From: an uncultured Clostridium sp.
GTDB lineage: Bacteria > Bacillota_A > Clostridia > Lachnospirales > Lachnospiraceae
DNA: 5,840 nt
Assembly: GCA_947174825.1 (NCBI GenBank)
Contig: CAMWKN010000128.1
Coordinates: 1-5,840 of the forward strand
Direction of reading: 5' to 3'
Under the pieces are notes generated by a model, which was not told where the DNA came from, did not search any database, and saw only the letters and a program-made list of their open reading frames with translations. The position numbers were made by a program, and so were the translations under genes. Positions 1 to 5,840 of the stretch are shown here, in pieces (position 1 is the first letter of the stretch; each line of letters opens with the position of its first letter).

Positions 1-2197
1 AATCACGGTAGAGGGGCGAGCAGATGGTATTTTCCCTAAAGAATCAGAAATTACAATTGATGAAATCAAGGGAGTGTACCATGATATTTTTGCTTTGACA
101 GAGCCAATACAGGTTCATCGGGCACAGGCACTTTGCTACGCCTATATCTATGCCACCGACCATTCCTTAGATCAAATAGGAGTCCGGATCACATACTGCT
201 ATATTCCCACAGAAGAAGTGCGCTATTTCCAGGAGGAAATTGATTATGAGACGCTCTCTGACTGGTATCAGGAACTGATCAACCGCTATGCCCAGTGGAT
301 TTCCTGGCAGCTTCACTGGCAGGAAACACGTAACACATCCATCCATGCACTGGATTTTCCCTTCCCATATCGTGATGGACAGGCAGACTTGGTAAAAGGA
401 GTGTATCAATCCATCATCCGAGGCAAACGGCTTTTTATTGAAGCCCCTACTGGAGTAGGCAAAACCATTGCCACCCTTTACCCTGCTATTAAATCCATCG
501 GAGAAAGTCTCACAGAAAAGATTTTCTATCTTACTGCCAAGACCATTACCCGCACGGTAGCAGAAGAAACCCTTTCTCTGCTGGGAGAGCATGGAATGCA
601 GCTGAAAGCCGTAACCATTACCGCCAAGGAAAAGATATGCATCCTGGACAAACCACGCTGTAATCCAGCCACATGCCCCCGTGCGAAAGGACATTTTGAT
701 CGGGTCAATGATGCGGTCTTTGATCTGCTAAATCACGAAAATCTCATAAGCAGAGAAATATTCGAAGAATATGCTGCCAAGCATGAAGTCTGCCCATTTG
801 AAATGTGTCTGGACACCGCCACATGGACCGATGCGGTCATTGGCGACTATAACTATGCCTTTGATCCCACCAGCAGCTTGAAACGTTTTTTTGCTACAGA
901 TGCACATAACGACTATACTTTTCTCATTGATGAGGCGCATAATCTGGTAGACCGGGGACGTGAAATGTACTCCACTCATTTAATCAAAGAAGACTTTCTA
1001 ACAATCAAAAAAGAAGCCAAAAAATATAGCAAAAAATTAACCAATGCCTTAGAAAACTGTAATCGCGCCCTTTTATCTTTAAAGCGAGAGTGTAATGAAA
1101 TTCTAAAGTGCAGCCCTGCTATGATTGATCCACTACTCATAAAATTGTTGCACTTATCCACTACCTTTGATGTATTTCTGCAGGAAGGAAATACGCCAGA
1201 ACGCACGATCCCACAAGACGCTATGGATAATCTGTTAAACTTTTATTTTACGATACGCGACTTCCTGAATATCTACGAGCTACTGGATGAAAAATATATG
1301 ATTTATGCAGATTATGGAGAACAAGGAGAATTCCGACTGCATCTGCAATGTATGGATCCTTCCACCAATCTGGATCTATGTCTGAACAAAGGTCGGGCAG
1401 CCATATTTTTCTCTGCCACACTGTTGCCAGTCAAATATTATATGGAACAGCTTGCCGGACGGGAGGACGATTATGCGGTCTATGCCCCATCACCTTTTCC
1501 GACAGAAAACCGCCTATTAATGATTGGACAGAATGTCAGCACGAAATATACCAGACGCAGTCTGGCAGAATATCAACGCATTGCAGAATATATTGTTCAT
1601 TTTGTTGAGGCAAAGATTGGTAATTATCTGCTATTCTTTCCATCTTACCGCATGATGGAAGAGATCCAAGCCTGTCTGGAAACCGCCCTGGCAGAACGGT
1701 CAGAAATCAATCCGGATCTGGCAAAATACTGTTTATTTCCACAAGGAAATTCCATGTCCGAACAGGCTAGAGAAGAATTTCTATCTCATTTTCAAGATAC
1801 CGACCATCAAACTGCCATCGGACTGTGTGTGTTGGGAGGCATTTTCGGTGAAGGAATTGATCTGACCGACAGCCAGTTAATCGGCGCTGTTATCATTGGC
1901 ACCGGACTGCCTATGGTTTGTACAGAAAATGAATTATTCCGGGAATTTTTTGACCAGCAGGAAAAGAACGGTTTTACCTACGCCTACCAGTATCCCGGCA
2001 TGAATAAAGTATTGCAGGCTGCCGGGCGGGTTATCCGCACTGATACTGACCGGGGAGCTATTTTGCTTCTGGATGAGCGTTTCCTGCAAAGCAGCTACCA
2101 GCAACTATTCCCCAGGGAATGGTTTCCCCATTACGTTGTCAATCTTTCCTCTATGGATGTGGAACTACAAAAATTTTGGGAAGAGAATATTGAATAA
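1..2197 (+). CDS. ATP-dependent DNA helicase, XPD/DinG-like, with N-terminal PD-(D/E)xK nuclease domain (5' end cut by window edge)
   Basis: The frame is open from base 2 to the TAA at 2195-2197, so the gene starts outside the window. A GTG at 74 is not the start, because conserved coding sequence precedes it: GRADGI (Asp codon 23-25) and IDEIKG (Glu 62-64, Lys 68-70) match the metal-binding D...ExK core of RecB/Cas4-like nucleases. Counting from the codon at 74, the helicase motifs are Walker A EAPTGVGKT (123-131), DEAH (286-289), SATLLP (447-452), GGIFGEGIDL (588-597) and QAAGRVIR (648-655). Cys189, Cys196, Cys201 and Cys240 fit the iron-sulfur cluster of the XPD/DinG superfamily 2 helicases, which usually move 5' to 3' on single-stranded DNA. 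A role in DNA repair or in resolving blocked structures is inferred from the family. From memory of relatives (about 780 residues), roughly 50-80 residues are missing on the left. The 3' end overlaps the terminator of convergent argJ. Family assignment is firm; the exact substrate is unknown. Confidence 0.93.
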   Translation, partial: ITVEGRADGIFPKESEITIDEIKGVYHDIFALTEPIQVHRAQALCYAYIYATDHSLDQIGVRITYCYIPTEEVRYFQEEIDYETLSDWYQELINRYAQWISWQLHWQETRNTSIHALDFPFPYRDGQADLVKGVYQSIIRGKRLFIEAPTGVGKTIATLYPAIKSIGESLTEKIFYLTAKTITRTVAEETLSLLGEHGMQLKAVTITAKEKICILDKPRCNPATCPRAKGHFDRVNDAVFDLLNHENLISREIFEEYAAKHEVCPFEMCLDTATWTDAVIGDYNYAFDPTSSLKRFFATDAHNDYTFLIDEAHNLVDRGREMYSTHLIKEDFLTIKKEAKKYSKKLTNALENCNRALLSLKRECNEILKCSPAMIDPLLIKLLHLSTTFDVFLQEGNTPERTIPQDAMDNLLNFYFTIRDFLNIYELLDEKYMIYADYGEQGEFRLHLQCMDPSTNLDLCLNKGRAAIFFSATLLPVKYYMEQLAGREDDYAVYAPSPFPTENRLLMIGQNVSTKYTRRSLAEYQRIAEYIVHFVEAKIGNYLLFFPSYRMMEEIQACLETALAERSEINPDLAKYCLFPQGNSMSEQAREEFLSHFQDTDHQTAIGLCVLGGIFGEGIDLTDSQLIGAVIIGTGLPMVCTENELFREFFDQQEKNGFTYAYQYPGMNKVLQAAGRVIRTDTDRGAILLLDERFLQSSYQQLFPREWFPHYVVNLSSMDVELQKFWEENIE

Positions 2198-2209
2198 TAC
2201 CCTCTTCCC
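2169..2209 (-). terminator. Rho-independent terminator of argJ, inside the 3' end of the convergent helicase gene
   Basis: In the minus-strand transcript, GGGAAGAG (2209-2202) pairs perfectly with CTCTTCCC (2185-2178). The stem continues inward with two G-U and four A-U/U-A pairs to a four-base loop ATTC, giving 14 base pairs. AAAATTTTT follows (2177-2169). The two G-U pairs become A-C mismatches in the plus-strand transcript, and the plus side has no good T run after the stem, so the element reads mainly as a minus-strand terminator. It lies 44 bases past the argJ stop and includes the helicase stop codon in its loop-side half. The four A residues between stem and T run make it weaker than an ideal terminator. 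Confidence 0.72.
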
Positions 2210-2252
2210 GATGTTCTCTTGCTCATTATAGTTCTTAATATAAGACTAGATA

Positions 2253-3497
2253 CTACGACCGATAATCCCCATTGATTTTTACATAATCATAGGTTAGATC
2301 GCAGCCCCATGCTTTTGCCTGTGCGTCCCCTTGGTTGAGATGTACATGAATATAAATCTCATTCTCTTTTAAGATTTCTGTCGCCTTTTCCTCTGCCGAC
2401 GGAATATTAGCGCCATTATCATACACCACTACTCTGCCTTTCGCTGAGGATAGCTCCACCACTAATGGGGCAATATCAAACTCTGCATCCGCATAACCGA
2501 TTGCGCAGAAAATCCTGCCGCTGTTTGCATCTTCTCCGTACATGGCGGTTTTTACCAGAGGGGAACAGATCACGCTTTTCGCAACCGCAATAGCGGTATC
2601 CTGATCCGGTGCACCATCACAGCTACACTCCAGGAATTTAGATGCCCCCTCTCCATCAGCGGCTAACATCTTTGTCATATTGACCATGACAATATACAAT
2701 GCCTGACGAAAGCTTTGATATTCTACTCCATCCGCAGTAATTTCCGAATTCCCTGCCTTGCCATTTGCCATAACGCTGACCATATCGTTGGTAGAGGTAT
2801 CCCCGTCAACGCTTAAACAATTATAGGTTATTTTGACAACATCGCTAAGAGCTGTTTGCAGCATTTCTGCACTAATTGCCACATCTGTCGTGACGAAATT
2901 AAGTGTAGTCGCCATATTAGGATGAATCATACCGCTTCCCTTTGCCATGCCACCCAGGCGGCAGGTTTTTCCTGCAATCGTAAACTCTACCGCCACTTCT
3001 TTCCGTACGGTATCTGTGGTCATAATTGCTGTGGCTGCATCCGTATGTCCATCCACAGACAAACGATCCGCCAAGTCCTGCATATGAGCCGCAAAAGGTT
3101 CTACTGATAAAGGTGCTCCAATCACACCGGTAGAAGCAACAATTACTTCCTCAGACTGTATCCCTAACACCTCTGCTGTCAGCTTACTGACTTTTTCCGC
3201 AATTTCTTCTCCATCTGGATTGCAGGTATTGGCATTTTTAGAGTTGACAATAACTGCTTTTGCCGTATTGCCGCTCTTCGCCAAGTGCTGCTGCGTTACC
3301 AGAATCGGTGCCCCTTTGACTTTGTTTTGGGTATATACCGCTGCCGCATTGCATAGTGTTTCACTATATATCATGCCCAGATCATTTTTCTCTTTATCCG
3401 GGTTAATACCACAATTCAATCCACCAGCCACAAATCCCTGGGCAGCACAAACCCCTCCCTCAACATACTGATAACCTTCATAATTTTCCTTTGTCAT
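2253..3497 (-). CDS. argJ: Bifunctional ornithine acetyltransferase / N-acetylglutamate synthase ArgJ
   Basis: ArgJ moves the acetyl group from N-acetylornithine to glutamate, recycling it in the cyclic arginine pathway in the cytoplasm; many members also make N-acetylglutamate from acetyl-CoA. The 414-residue protein carries the family's self-cleavage site KGSGMIHPNMATTL (186-199): cleavage is expected between Ala196 and Thr197, leaving Thr197 as the nucleophile of the beta chain. STGVIG (122-127) supplies the Thr-Gly oxyanion hole. The C-terminus CDLTYDYVKING is typical. The start at 3497 is chosen because GAGGG lies five bases upstream and the length then matches the usual 400-410 residues. 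The frame opens further, to an ATG at 3575, but that codon abuts the predicted -10 box, so it would be upstream of the transcript. Mono- or bifunctional activity cannot be told from sequence. No other arg gene is visible; the gene appears to be transcribed alone. Confidence 0.96.
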   Translation of the reverse strand: MTKENYEGYQYVEGGVCAAQGFVAGGLNCGINPDKEKNDLGMIYSETLCNAAAVYTQNKVKGAPILVTQQHLAKSGNTAKAVIVNSKNANTCNPDGEEIAEKVSKLTAEVLGIQSEEVIVASTGVIGAPLSVEPFAAHMQDLADRLSVDGHTDAATAIMTTDTVRKEVAVEFTIAGKTCRLGGMAKGSGMIHPNMATTLNFVTTDVAISAEMLQTALSDVVKITYNCLSVDGDTSTNDMVSVMANGKAGNSEITADGVEYQSFRQALYIVMVNMTKMLAADGEGASKFLECSCDGAPDQDTAIAVAKSVICSPLVKTAMYGEDANSGRIFCAIGYADAEFDIAPLVVELSSAKGRVVVYDNGANIPSAEEKATEILKENEIYIHVHLNQGDAQAKAWGCDLTYDYVKINGDYRS

Positions 3498-3502
3498 AAT
3501 TT

Positions 3503-3507
3503 CCCTC
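3503..3507 (-). promoter_or_regulatory. Ribosome binding site of argJ, deciding the start
   Basis: GAGGG on the minus strand is separated from the ATG at 3497 by AAATT, five bases. No comparable purine-rich site precedes the upstream in-frame ATG codons at 3575 and 3569. The ATG at 3509 overlaps this site itself. Confidence 0.85.
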
Positions 3508-3575
3508 ATTCCTATATTATATTTGCGTTTATGAGCAGTTACATTCGTTACTAACCTCAACTTGTACATTGTCAC

Positions 3576-3604
3576 ATTATAACAACTTTCCTGTATTCAT
3601 ACAA
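3576..3604 (-). promoter_or_regulatory. Sigma-A-type promoter of argJ
   Basis: On the minus strand, a -35 candidate TTGTAT (3604-3599) is followed by a 17-base spacer and a perfect -10 TATAAT (3581-3576). Transcription would start near 3569, giving a leader of about 70 bases before the ATG at 3497. The -35 box matches TTGACA only in its TTG. A second TATAAT at 3521-3516 has a poor -35 (ATGTAA) and would start the RNA almost on the RBS, so it is less likely. Confidence 0.65.
3592..3603. promoter_or_regulatory. Palindrome overlapping the argJ -35 box, possible operator
   Basis: TGTATTCATACA has perfect five-base arms (TGTAT/ATACA) around a two-base centre. It covers five bases of the -35 box and runs into the spacer, where a repressor would block RNA polymerase. 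ArgR is the obvious candidate, since argJ is usually arginine-repressed, and the minus-strand string ATGAATA resembles one half of a Bacillus-type ARG box. The two-base centre is shorter than in the usual ARG box, so the identity of any regulator is a guess. Confidence 0.3.
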
Positions 3605-3725
3605 GCATTTTACACTTATGACCAGTAAATCTATACAATTCACTACTCTTTATATACCCCTGTTTTTTCTGGTACGATTGAACCAACGCAAACACCATGA
3701 ACCAATATAAGAATGAAGGACAGAA

Positions 3726-5357
3726 CTATTGTAGCTTCGTCAGTTTTACCGCAACCACACGATCTACCTTATACGTACATTTCGCATACTGGCAACCCGC
3801 ATATACATGATAAATATAATTTCCATAAACGGCAGATCCCATTGCCATTGGCGGCAATTTGGTACTTTTAAGAACTGCATTTTTCTTGATACCACCTTTT
3901 TTTGTTGGTGTCGTAATGGATGGCAAAAAGGTTCTGACCTGAGAAATGTAACCGGATACTGAACTATTCGTTTTGGCACTTCTCGTCACATAAAGGTAAC
4001 CATTCGCATCAAAGGAAATCGCACGAGTCCGATTCGGCATGGTCATATAAAGTGTTTGCTTTAATTCCATCTTGCCGTCATCCGTCTTGGATATCGTATA
4101 ACCATATGCATTCGTAGTTGCCGAAGCATTATATGCACCTACCCATAAGGTATTATTATAGTATGTCATATAAGAACCTGTCGTTAAGATTGGCAAGGTA
4201 CCTGCAAAGGCAGTAAGTTCATAAAATGCATTCCCGCTGCCAACCGCCTGGGTAATCACATCATAGGCAAAATAGGATACTTTCTTTTTCTGCGTTACCC
4301 AAATATTGCTTCCATCATAAGCCATGGCATTTAACTTGGTCTTATTCGGCATTACCAGAGTAGTAATATACGCCTTGGAGGATTTATTAATGACATAAAT
4401 AACCGATTCATCTTCTCCTGTTTTGTCATAAGCGGAAACTAAAATATAGCCTCCTGCCTGACAAGCTGCCTGTGGCACCATTTTCGTTGATGCAAAACCG
4501 GCTACATTGGTATTCTTTGCTCCCGGCATAGCAAAGGTTCTGGTATAATTGGCATTTTTCAACACAGTAAATTTCTTATATGAATTTGATTTCTTGAATT
4601 TTGCCTTGGTAGAATACTTCTTTGCTGCTGTCGAAGTTGCTGATACCTTACCAGTTGTAGCACTACTGGCGGCTGACAGGGCGCTTTCTGCCTGTGTAGT
4701 GCCACTACCTCGATAAGCTGCTATTTTAAAGTAATAAGTCTGATTCTGCAAAAGTGATTTCTTCACATACTTTACCGTGGAGCCAGAAGTAATCGTTTTT
4801 ACTTTAGTATAAGTGCCATTTAGGGAGGTGCTATAATAGATATAATAGCCATCTGCATTATTGACCTTAGTCCAATAGATTTTCACTCTCTTACTTCCAC
4901 CCTTTATTTCGCTTATGTTCGGAGTGTCTGGCGCTGTTACAGGTGTTGGTTCAATGGTGGCTGCAGCCTCCGTAGTAGTTACCGCAGGATTCTGAGTCTG
5001 AACCGGACTGTTCGTCGGCACAGAGCCAGAACTACTTCCATCTGGTAATTGTTCCGTGCCAGCATTTCCATCAGGTGCCGTACTGGCAGCTGACGACTGT
5101 CCCGGTTCAGTACTTCCTGATGTACCAGTATCCGTAACCTGTTCTACACTCGTCCCATCTGTTGCTGACGAGGTGGTTTCTTTTGCCGCTACTGTTTCTC
5201 CTACTGCAACCGATGCAGCCTGTTCCTCTGCCTGTGTCTCTTCTGCAGCTCCAGTAATTACTTTCCATGGAGATTTACCGGTTGCCATTCCACTGACACT
5301 GCCAAAAAGTAGCGCCAATACTAAAAACATTGCTAATCCTTTTTTCTTTCCCATCAT
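3726..5357 (-). CDS. Secreted protein with Thr/Ser-rich linker, fibronectin type III domain and propeller-like C-terminal repeats
   Basis: I do not recognise a named gene. Residues 1-25 form a Sec signal peptide: a basic MMGKKKG, then a hydrophobic stretch, with likely cleavage after Ala25. Residues 37-143 are a linker rich in Thr, Ser, Ala, Gly and Glu with no aromatic, Arg, His or Cys residues. Residues 144-236 read as one Fn3 domain (IYWTKV, ADGYYIYYS, TYYFKIAAY). A lysine-rich stretch (246-268) follows. Residues 270-543 repeat a beta-strand pattern about every 50-60 residues: GGYILVSAYD (302), DGSNIWVTQ (348), NNTLWVGAYN (401), ANGYLYVTRS (451) and YGNYIYHVYA (511). MPNKTKLNAMAYDG (336) and MPNRTRAISFDANG (440) are clear internal copies, suggesting a propeller. 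There is no lipobox, LPxTG or C-terminal membrane helix, so release or non-covalent wall binding is inferred. AAAGGA, five bases upstream, supports the first of two adjacent ATGs. No clear terminator follows, so read-through into argJ is possible. Confidence 0.88.
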   Translation of the reverse strand: MMGKKKGLAMFLVLALLFGSVSGMATGKSPWKVITGAAEETQAEEQAASVAVGETVAAKETTSSATDGTSVEQVTDTGTSGSTEPGQSSAASTAPDGNAGTEQLPDGSSSGSVPTNSPVQTQNPAVTTTEAAATIEPTPVTAPDTPNISEIKGGSKRVKIYWTKVNNADGYYIYYSTSLNGTYTKVKTITSGSTVKYVKKSLLQNQTYYFKIAAYRGSGTTQAESALSAASSATTGKVSATSTAAKKYSTKAKFKKSNSYKKFTVLKNANYTRTFAMPGAKNTNVAGFASTKMVPQAACQAGGYILVSAYDKTGEDESVIYVINKSSKAYITTLVMPNKTKLNAMAYDGSNIWVTQKKKVSYFAYDVITQAVGSGNAFYELTAFAGTLPILTTGSYMTYYNNTLWVGAYNASATTNAYGYTISKTDDGKMELKQTLYMTMPNRTRAISFDANGYLYVTRSAKTNSSVSGYISQVRTFLPSITTPTKKGGIKKNAVLKSTKLPPMAMGSAVYGNYIYHVYAGCQYAKCTYKVDRVVAVKLTKLQ

Positions 5358-5362
5358 CTACA

Positions 5363-5368
5363 TCCTTT
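5363..5368 (-). promoter_or_regulatory. Ribosome binding site of the secreted Fn3 protein
   Basis: AAAGGA on the minus strand lies five bases (TGTAG) before the ATG at 5357. A second ATG follows immediately at 5354; the spacing of five versus eight bases allows either, and the difference is one residue. Confidence 0.8.
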
Positions 5369-5417
5369 CTGTGCACAATAATATTACGAATTGATACAAC
5401 CACATTACTTCGCAATT

Positions 5418-5447
5418 TCTGCATCTTCGCTCCGCTTCGGTCTGCAT
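5418..5447. repeat. Short repeats in the leader of the secreted-protein gene
   Basis: TCTGCAT occurs twice, at 5418-5424 and 5441-5447, 23 bases apart start to start. Between the copies, CTTCG occurs twice (5425-5429 and 5435-5439) around a GC-rich core unlike the AT-rich surroundings. On the minus strand CCGAAGCGG could form a tiny three-pair hairpin. The block lies downstream of the predicted start of transcription, so it would be in the untranslated RNA. A role in regulation is possible but not shown. Confidence 0.4.
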
Positions 5448-5465
5448 TCCATTTTAACGTTCTTG

Positions 5466-5494
5466 CATATAAATGTAGGGGATAAATTTGTCAA
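5466..5494 (-). promoter_or_regulatory. Likely promoter of the secreted Fn3 protein gene
   Basis: A perfect -35 TTGACA (5494-5489) is followed by a 17-base spacer and TATATG (5471-5466), four of six matches to the -10 consensus. Transcription from near 5459 would give a leader of about 100 bases. A second perfect TTGACA at 5527-5522 has no good -10 at the right distance. TAAAAT, just downstream on the minus strand, is an alternative -10 without a good -35. Confidence 0.55.
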
Positions 5495-5544
5495 TGCTTT
5501 GATCTAAAATCCACAATTTTATGTCAATTTAGCCACTTTTTTGT

Positions 5545-5571
5545 ATCATACCAGAAACCAACTCCTGACAA
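5545..5571 (-). promoter_or_regulatory. Second promoter candidate, extended -10 type
   Basis: On the minus strand TTGTCA (5571-5566, five of six matches to the -35) lies 15 bases before TATGAT (5550-5545). That -10 is preceded by TGG, giving the TGnTATGAT extended form. The spacer is short. The site sits just after the rplQ terminator, as expected for a distal promoter of the next gene. Confidence 0.3.
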
Positions 5572-5589
5572 TGAGCAATTTTTCAGTAG

Positions 5590-5639
5590 AAAAAAAGAAA
5601 CGACCGCATTCTATCTTGTGACAAAATACAATCGCTTCT
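5590..5639 (-). terminator. Rho-independent terminator after rplQ
   Basis: In the minus-strand RNA, AGAAGCGATTG (5639-5629) pairs with CGGTCGTTTCT (5606-5596). Pairing continues inward through TATTTTGT and ATAGAATG to a six-base loop CACAAG, giving an unbroken 19-pair stem, six of the pairs G-U. A run of seven T follows, beginning with the last stem base (5596-5590). The G-U pairs exist only in the minus-strand transcript. It ends the operon about 98 bases beyond the rplQ stop. Confidence 0.85.
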
Positions 5640-5737
5640 CTAATAATCTCTTTCACTTTCAGCGTATATGCTATCGGATATATTATTTTCTTACAACATA
5701 TTCCATCGTAGCAAGCACATATCACTACAGACAAAGA

Positions 5738-5840
5738 TTAAACTAACTCAATCAGTACCTGCATTGCTGCATCACCTTTACGCTGTCCAATCTTAACAAT
5801 ACGTGTATATCCGCCGTTGCCGTTACGCTCTGCATACTTT
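5738..5840 (-). CDS. rplQ: 50S ribosomal protein L17, C-terminal end (5' part outside window)
   Basis: The minus strand from 5839 to the TAA at 5740-5738 encodes 33 residues, including [18 protein letters not shown] and [14 protein letters not shown]. The N-G-G-Y-T-R-I-x-K-x-G block followed by R-x-G-D-A and a final IELV is the conserved C-terminus of bacterial L17, a protein of the large ribosomal subunit located around the exit tunnel. The gene normally closes the alpha operon after rpoA, so rpoA, rpsD, rpsK and rpsM are expected beyond the right edge. The terminator at 5639-5590 fits an operon end. In many Firmicutes the ecf transporter genes follow rplQ; here the secreted-protein gene does instead. 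Confidence 0.95.
   Translation of the reverse strand, partial: KYAERNGNGGYTRIVKIGQRKGDAAMQVLIELV

Larger units (their letters stand above)
5358..5737. other. Gene-free regulatory stretch between rplQ and the secreted-protein gene
   Basis: These 380 bases hold no convincing gene. From right to left on the minus strand there are about 100 bases of rplQ 3' untranslated sequence, the rplQ terminator (5639-5590), two promoter candidates (5571-5545 and 5494-5466), and a leader of about 100 bases with short GC-rich repeats before the RBS at 5368. The only sizeable open frame, a 62-codon TTG-start frame at 5734-5546, runs straight through the terminator and has no RBS. Confidence 0.7.

Noticed and set aside
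167..694. 175-codon frame on the minus strand within the helicase gene
   Set aside because: It is antisense to strongly conserved helicase and nuclease coding sequence and has no RBS or family resemblance.
3516..3521. Second perfect TATAAT upstream of argJ
   Set aside because: It lacks a -35 box at the right distance and would start the RNA almost on the RBS.
3679..3705. Two copies of TGAACCAA 19 bases apart
   Set aside because: Two eight-base copies in an intergenic stretch are too short to call a repeat or operator without more copies.
3661..3710. Possible terminator after the secreted-protein gene
   Set aside because: Only a four-pair TGGT/ACCA stem is seen, and in the minus direction it is followed by A residues, not T.
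5056..5394. 112-codon frame on the plus strand opposite the secreted-protein N-terminus
   Set aside because: It is the antisense of the low-complexity linker and signal peptide, whose biased codons leave the opposite strand open.
5546..5734. 62-codon frame on the minus strand just after rplQ
   Set aside because: It starts with TTG four bases from the rplQ stop, has no RBS, and reads straight through the 19-pair terminator; the peptide resembles no known protein.
1..5840. CRISPR array, tRNA, insertion sequence or phage genes
   Set aside because: No spaced repeat array, cloverleaf sequence, transposase or terminal inverted repeats were seen on either strand.

Overview
The window looks like chromosomal DNA from a low-to-mid GC Firmicute, most likely a gut-type Clostridium relative of the Lachnospiraceae kind. 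This is inferred from three things: an XPD/DinG-type helicase fused to an N-terminal PD-(D/E)xK nuclease, a form I associate with Clostridia; strong GAGGG/AAAGGA ribosome binding sites with sigma-A-like promoters; and a Sec-exported protein with a fibronectin type III domain beside the end of the ribosomal-protein cluster. No species can be named from the sequence alone.

Layout. Bases 1-2197 (+) hold most of the nuclease-helicase gene. It is cut by the left edge: its frame is open to the first base, and the nuclease motif lies upstream of the first possible start codon in the window. Converging on it from the right is argJ (3497-2253, minus), a complete ornithine/glutamate N-acetyltransferase gene of arginine biosynthesis. 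It has its own promoter and RBS, and a terminator hairpin lying in the last bases of the helicase gene. Upstream of argJ on the same strand is a 543-residue secreted protein (5357-3726, minus) with a signal peptide, a long acidic Thr/Ser/Ala linker, one Fn3 domain and a repeated, propeller-like C-terminal region. Bases 5358-5737 are a gene-free regulatory stretch with the rplQ terminator, promoter candidates and a leader containing short repeats. At the right edge (5840-5738, minus) lie the last 33 codons of rplQ, ribosomal protein L17, normally the end of the alpha (rpoA) operon.

How the genes relate. There is no sign that these four genes form one pathway. rplQ ends in a strong terminator, the secreted protein and argJ each have promoter-like sequences, and the helicase is convergent. 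argJ stands without argC, argB or argD inside the window, although the helicase gene on one side and the secreted-protein gene on the other are the only neighbours that can be seen.

I found no convincing undescribed system, mobile element, CRISPR array or tRNA. The points most worth a second look are the secreted propeller-like protein, the argJ terminator embedded in the opposing helicase gene, and the corrected starts and missed partial genes at both edges.
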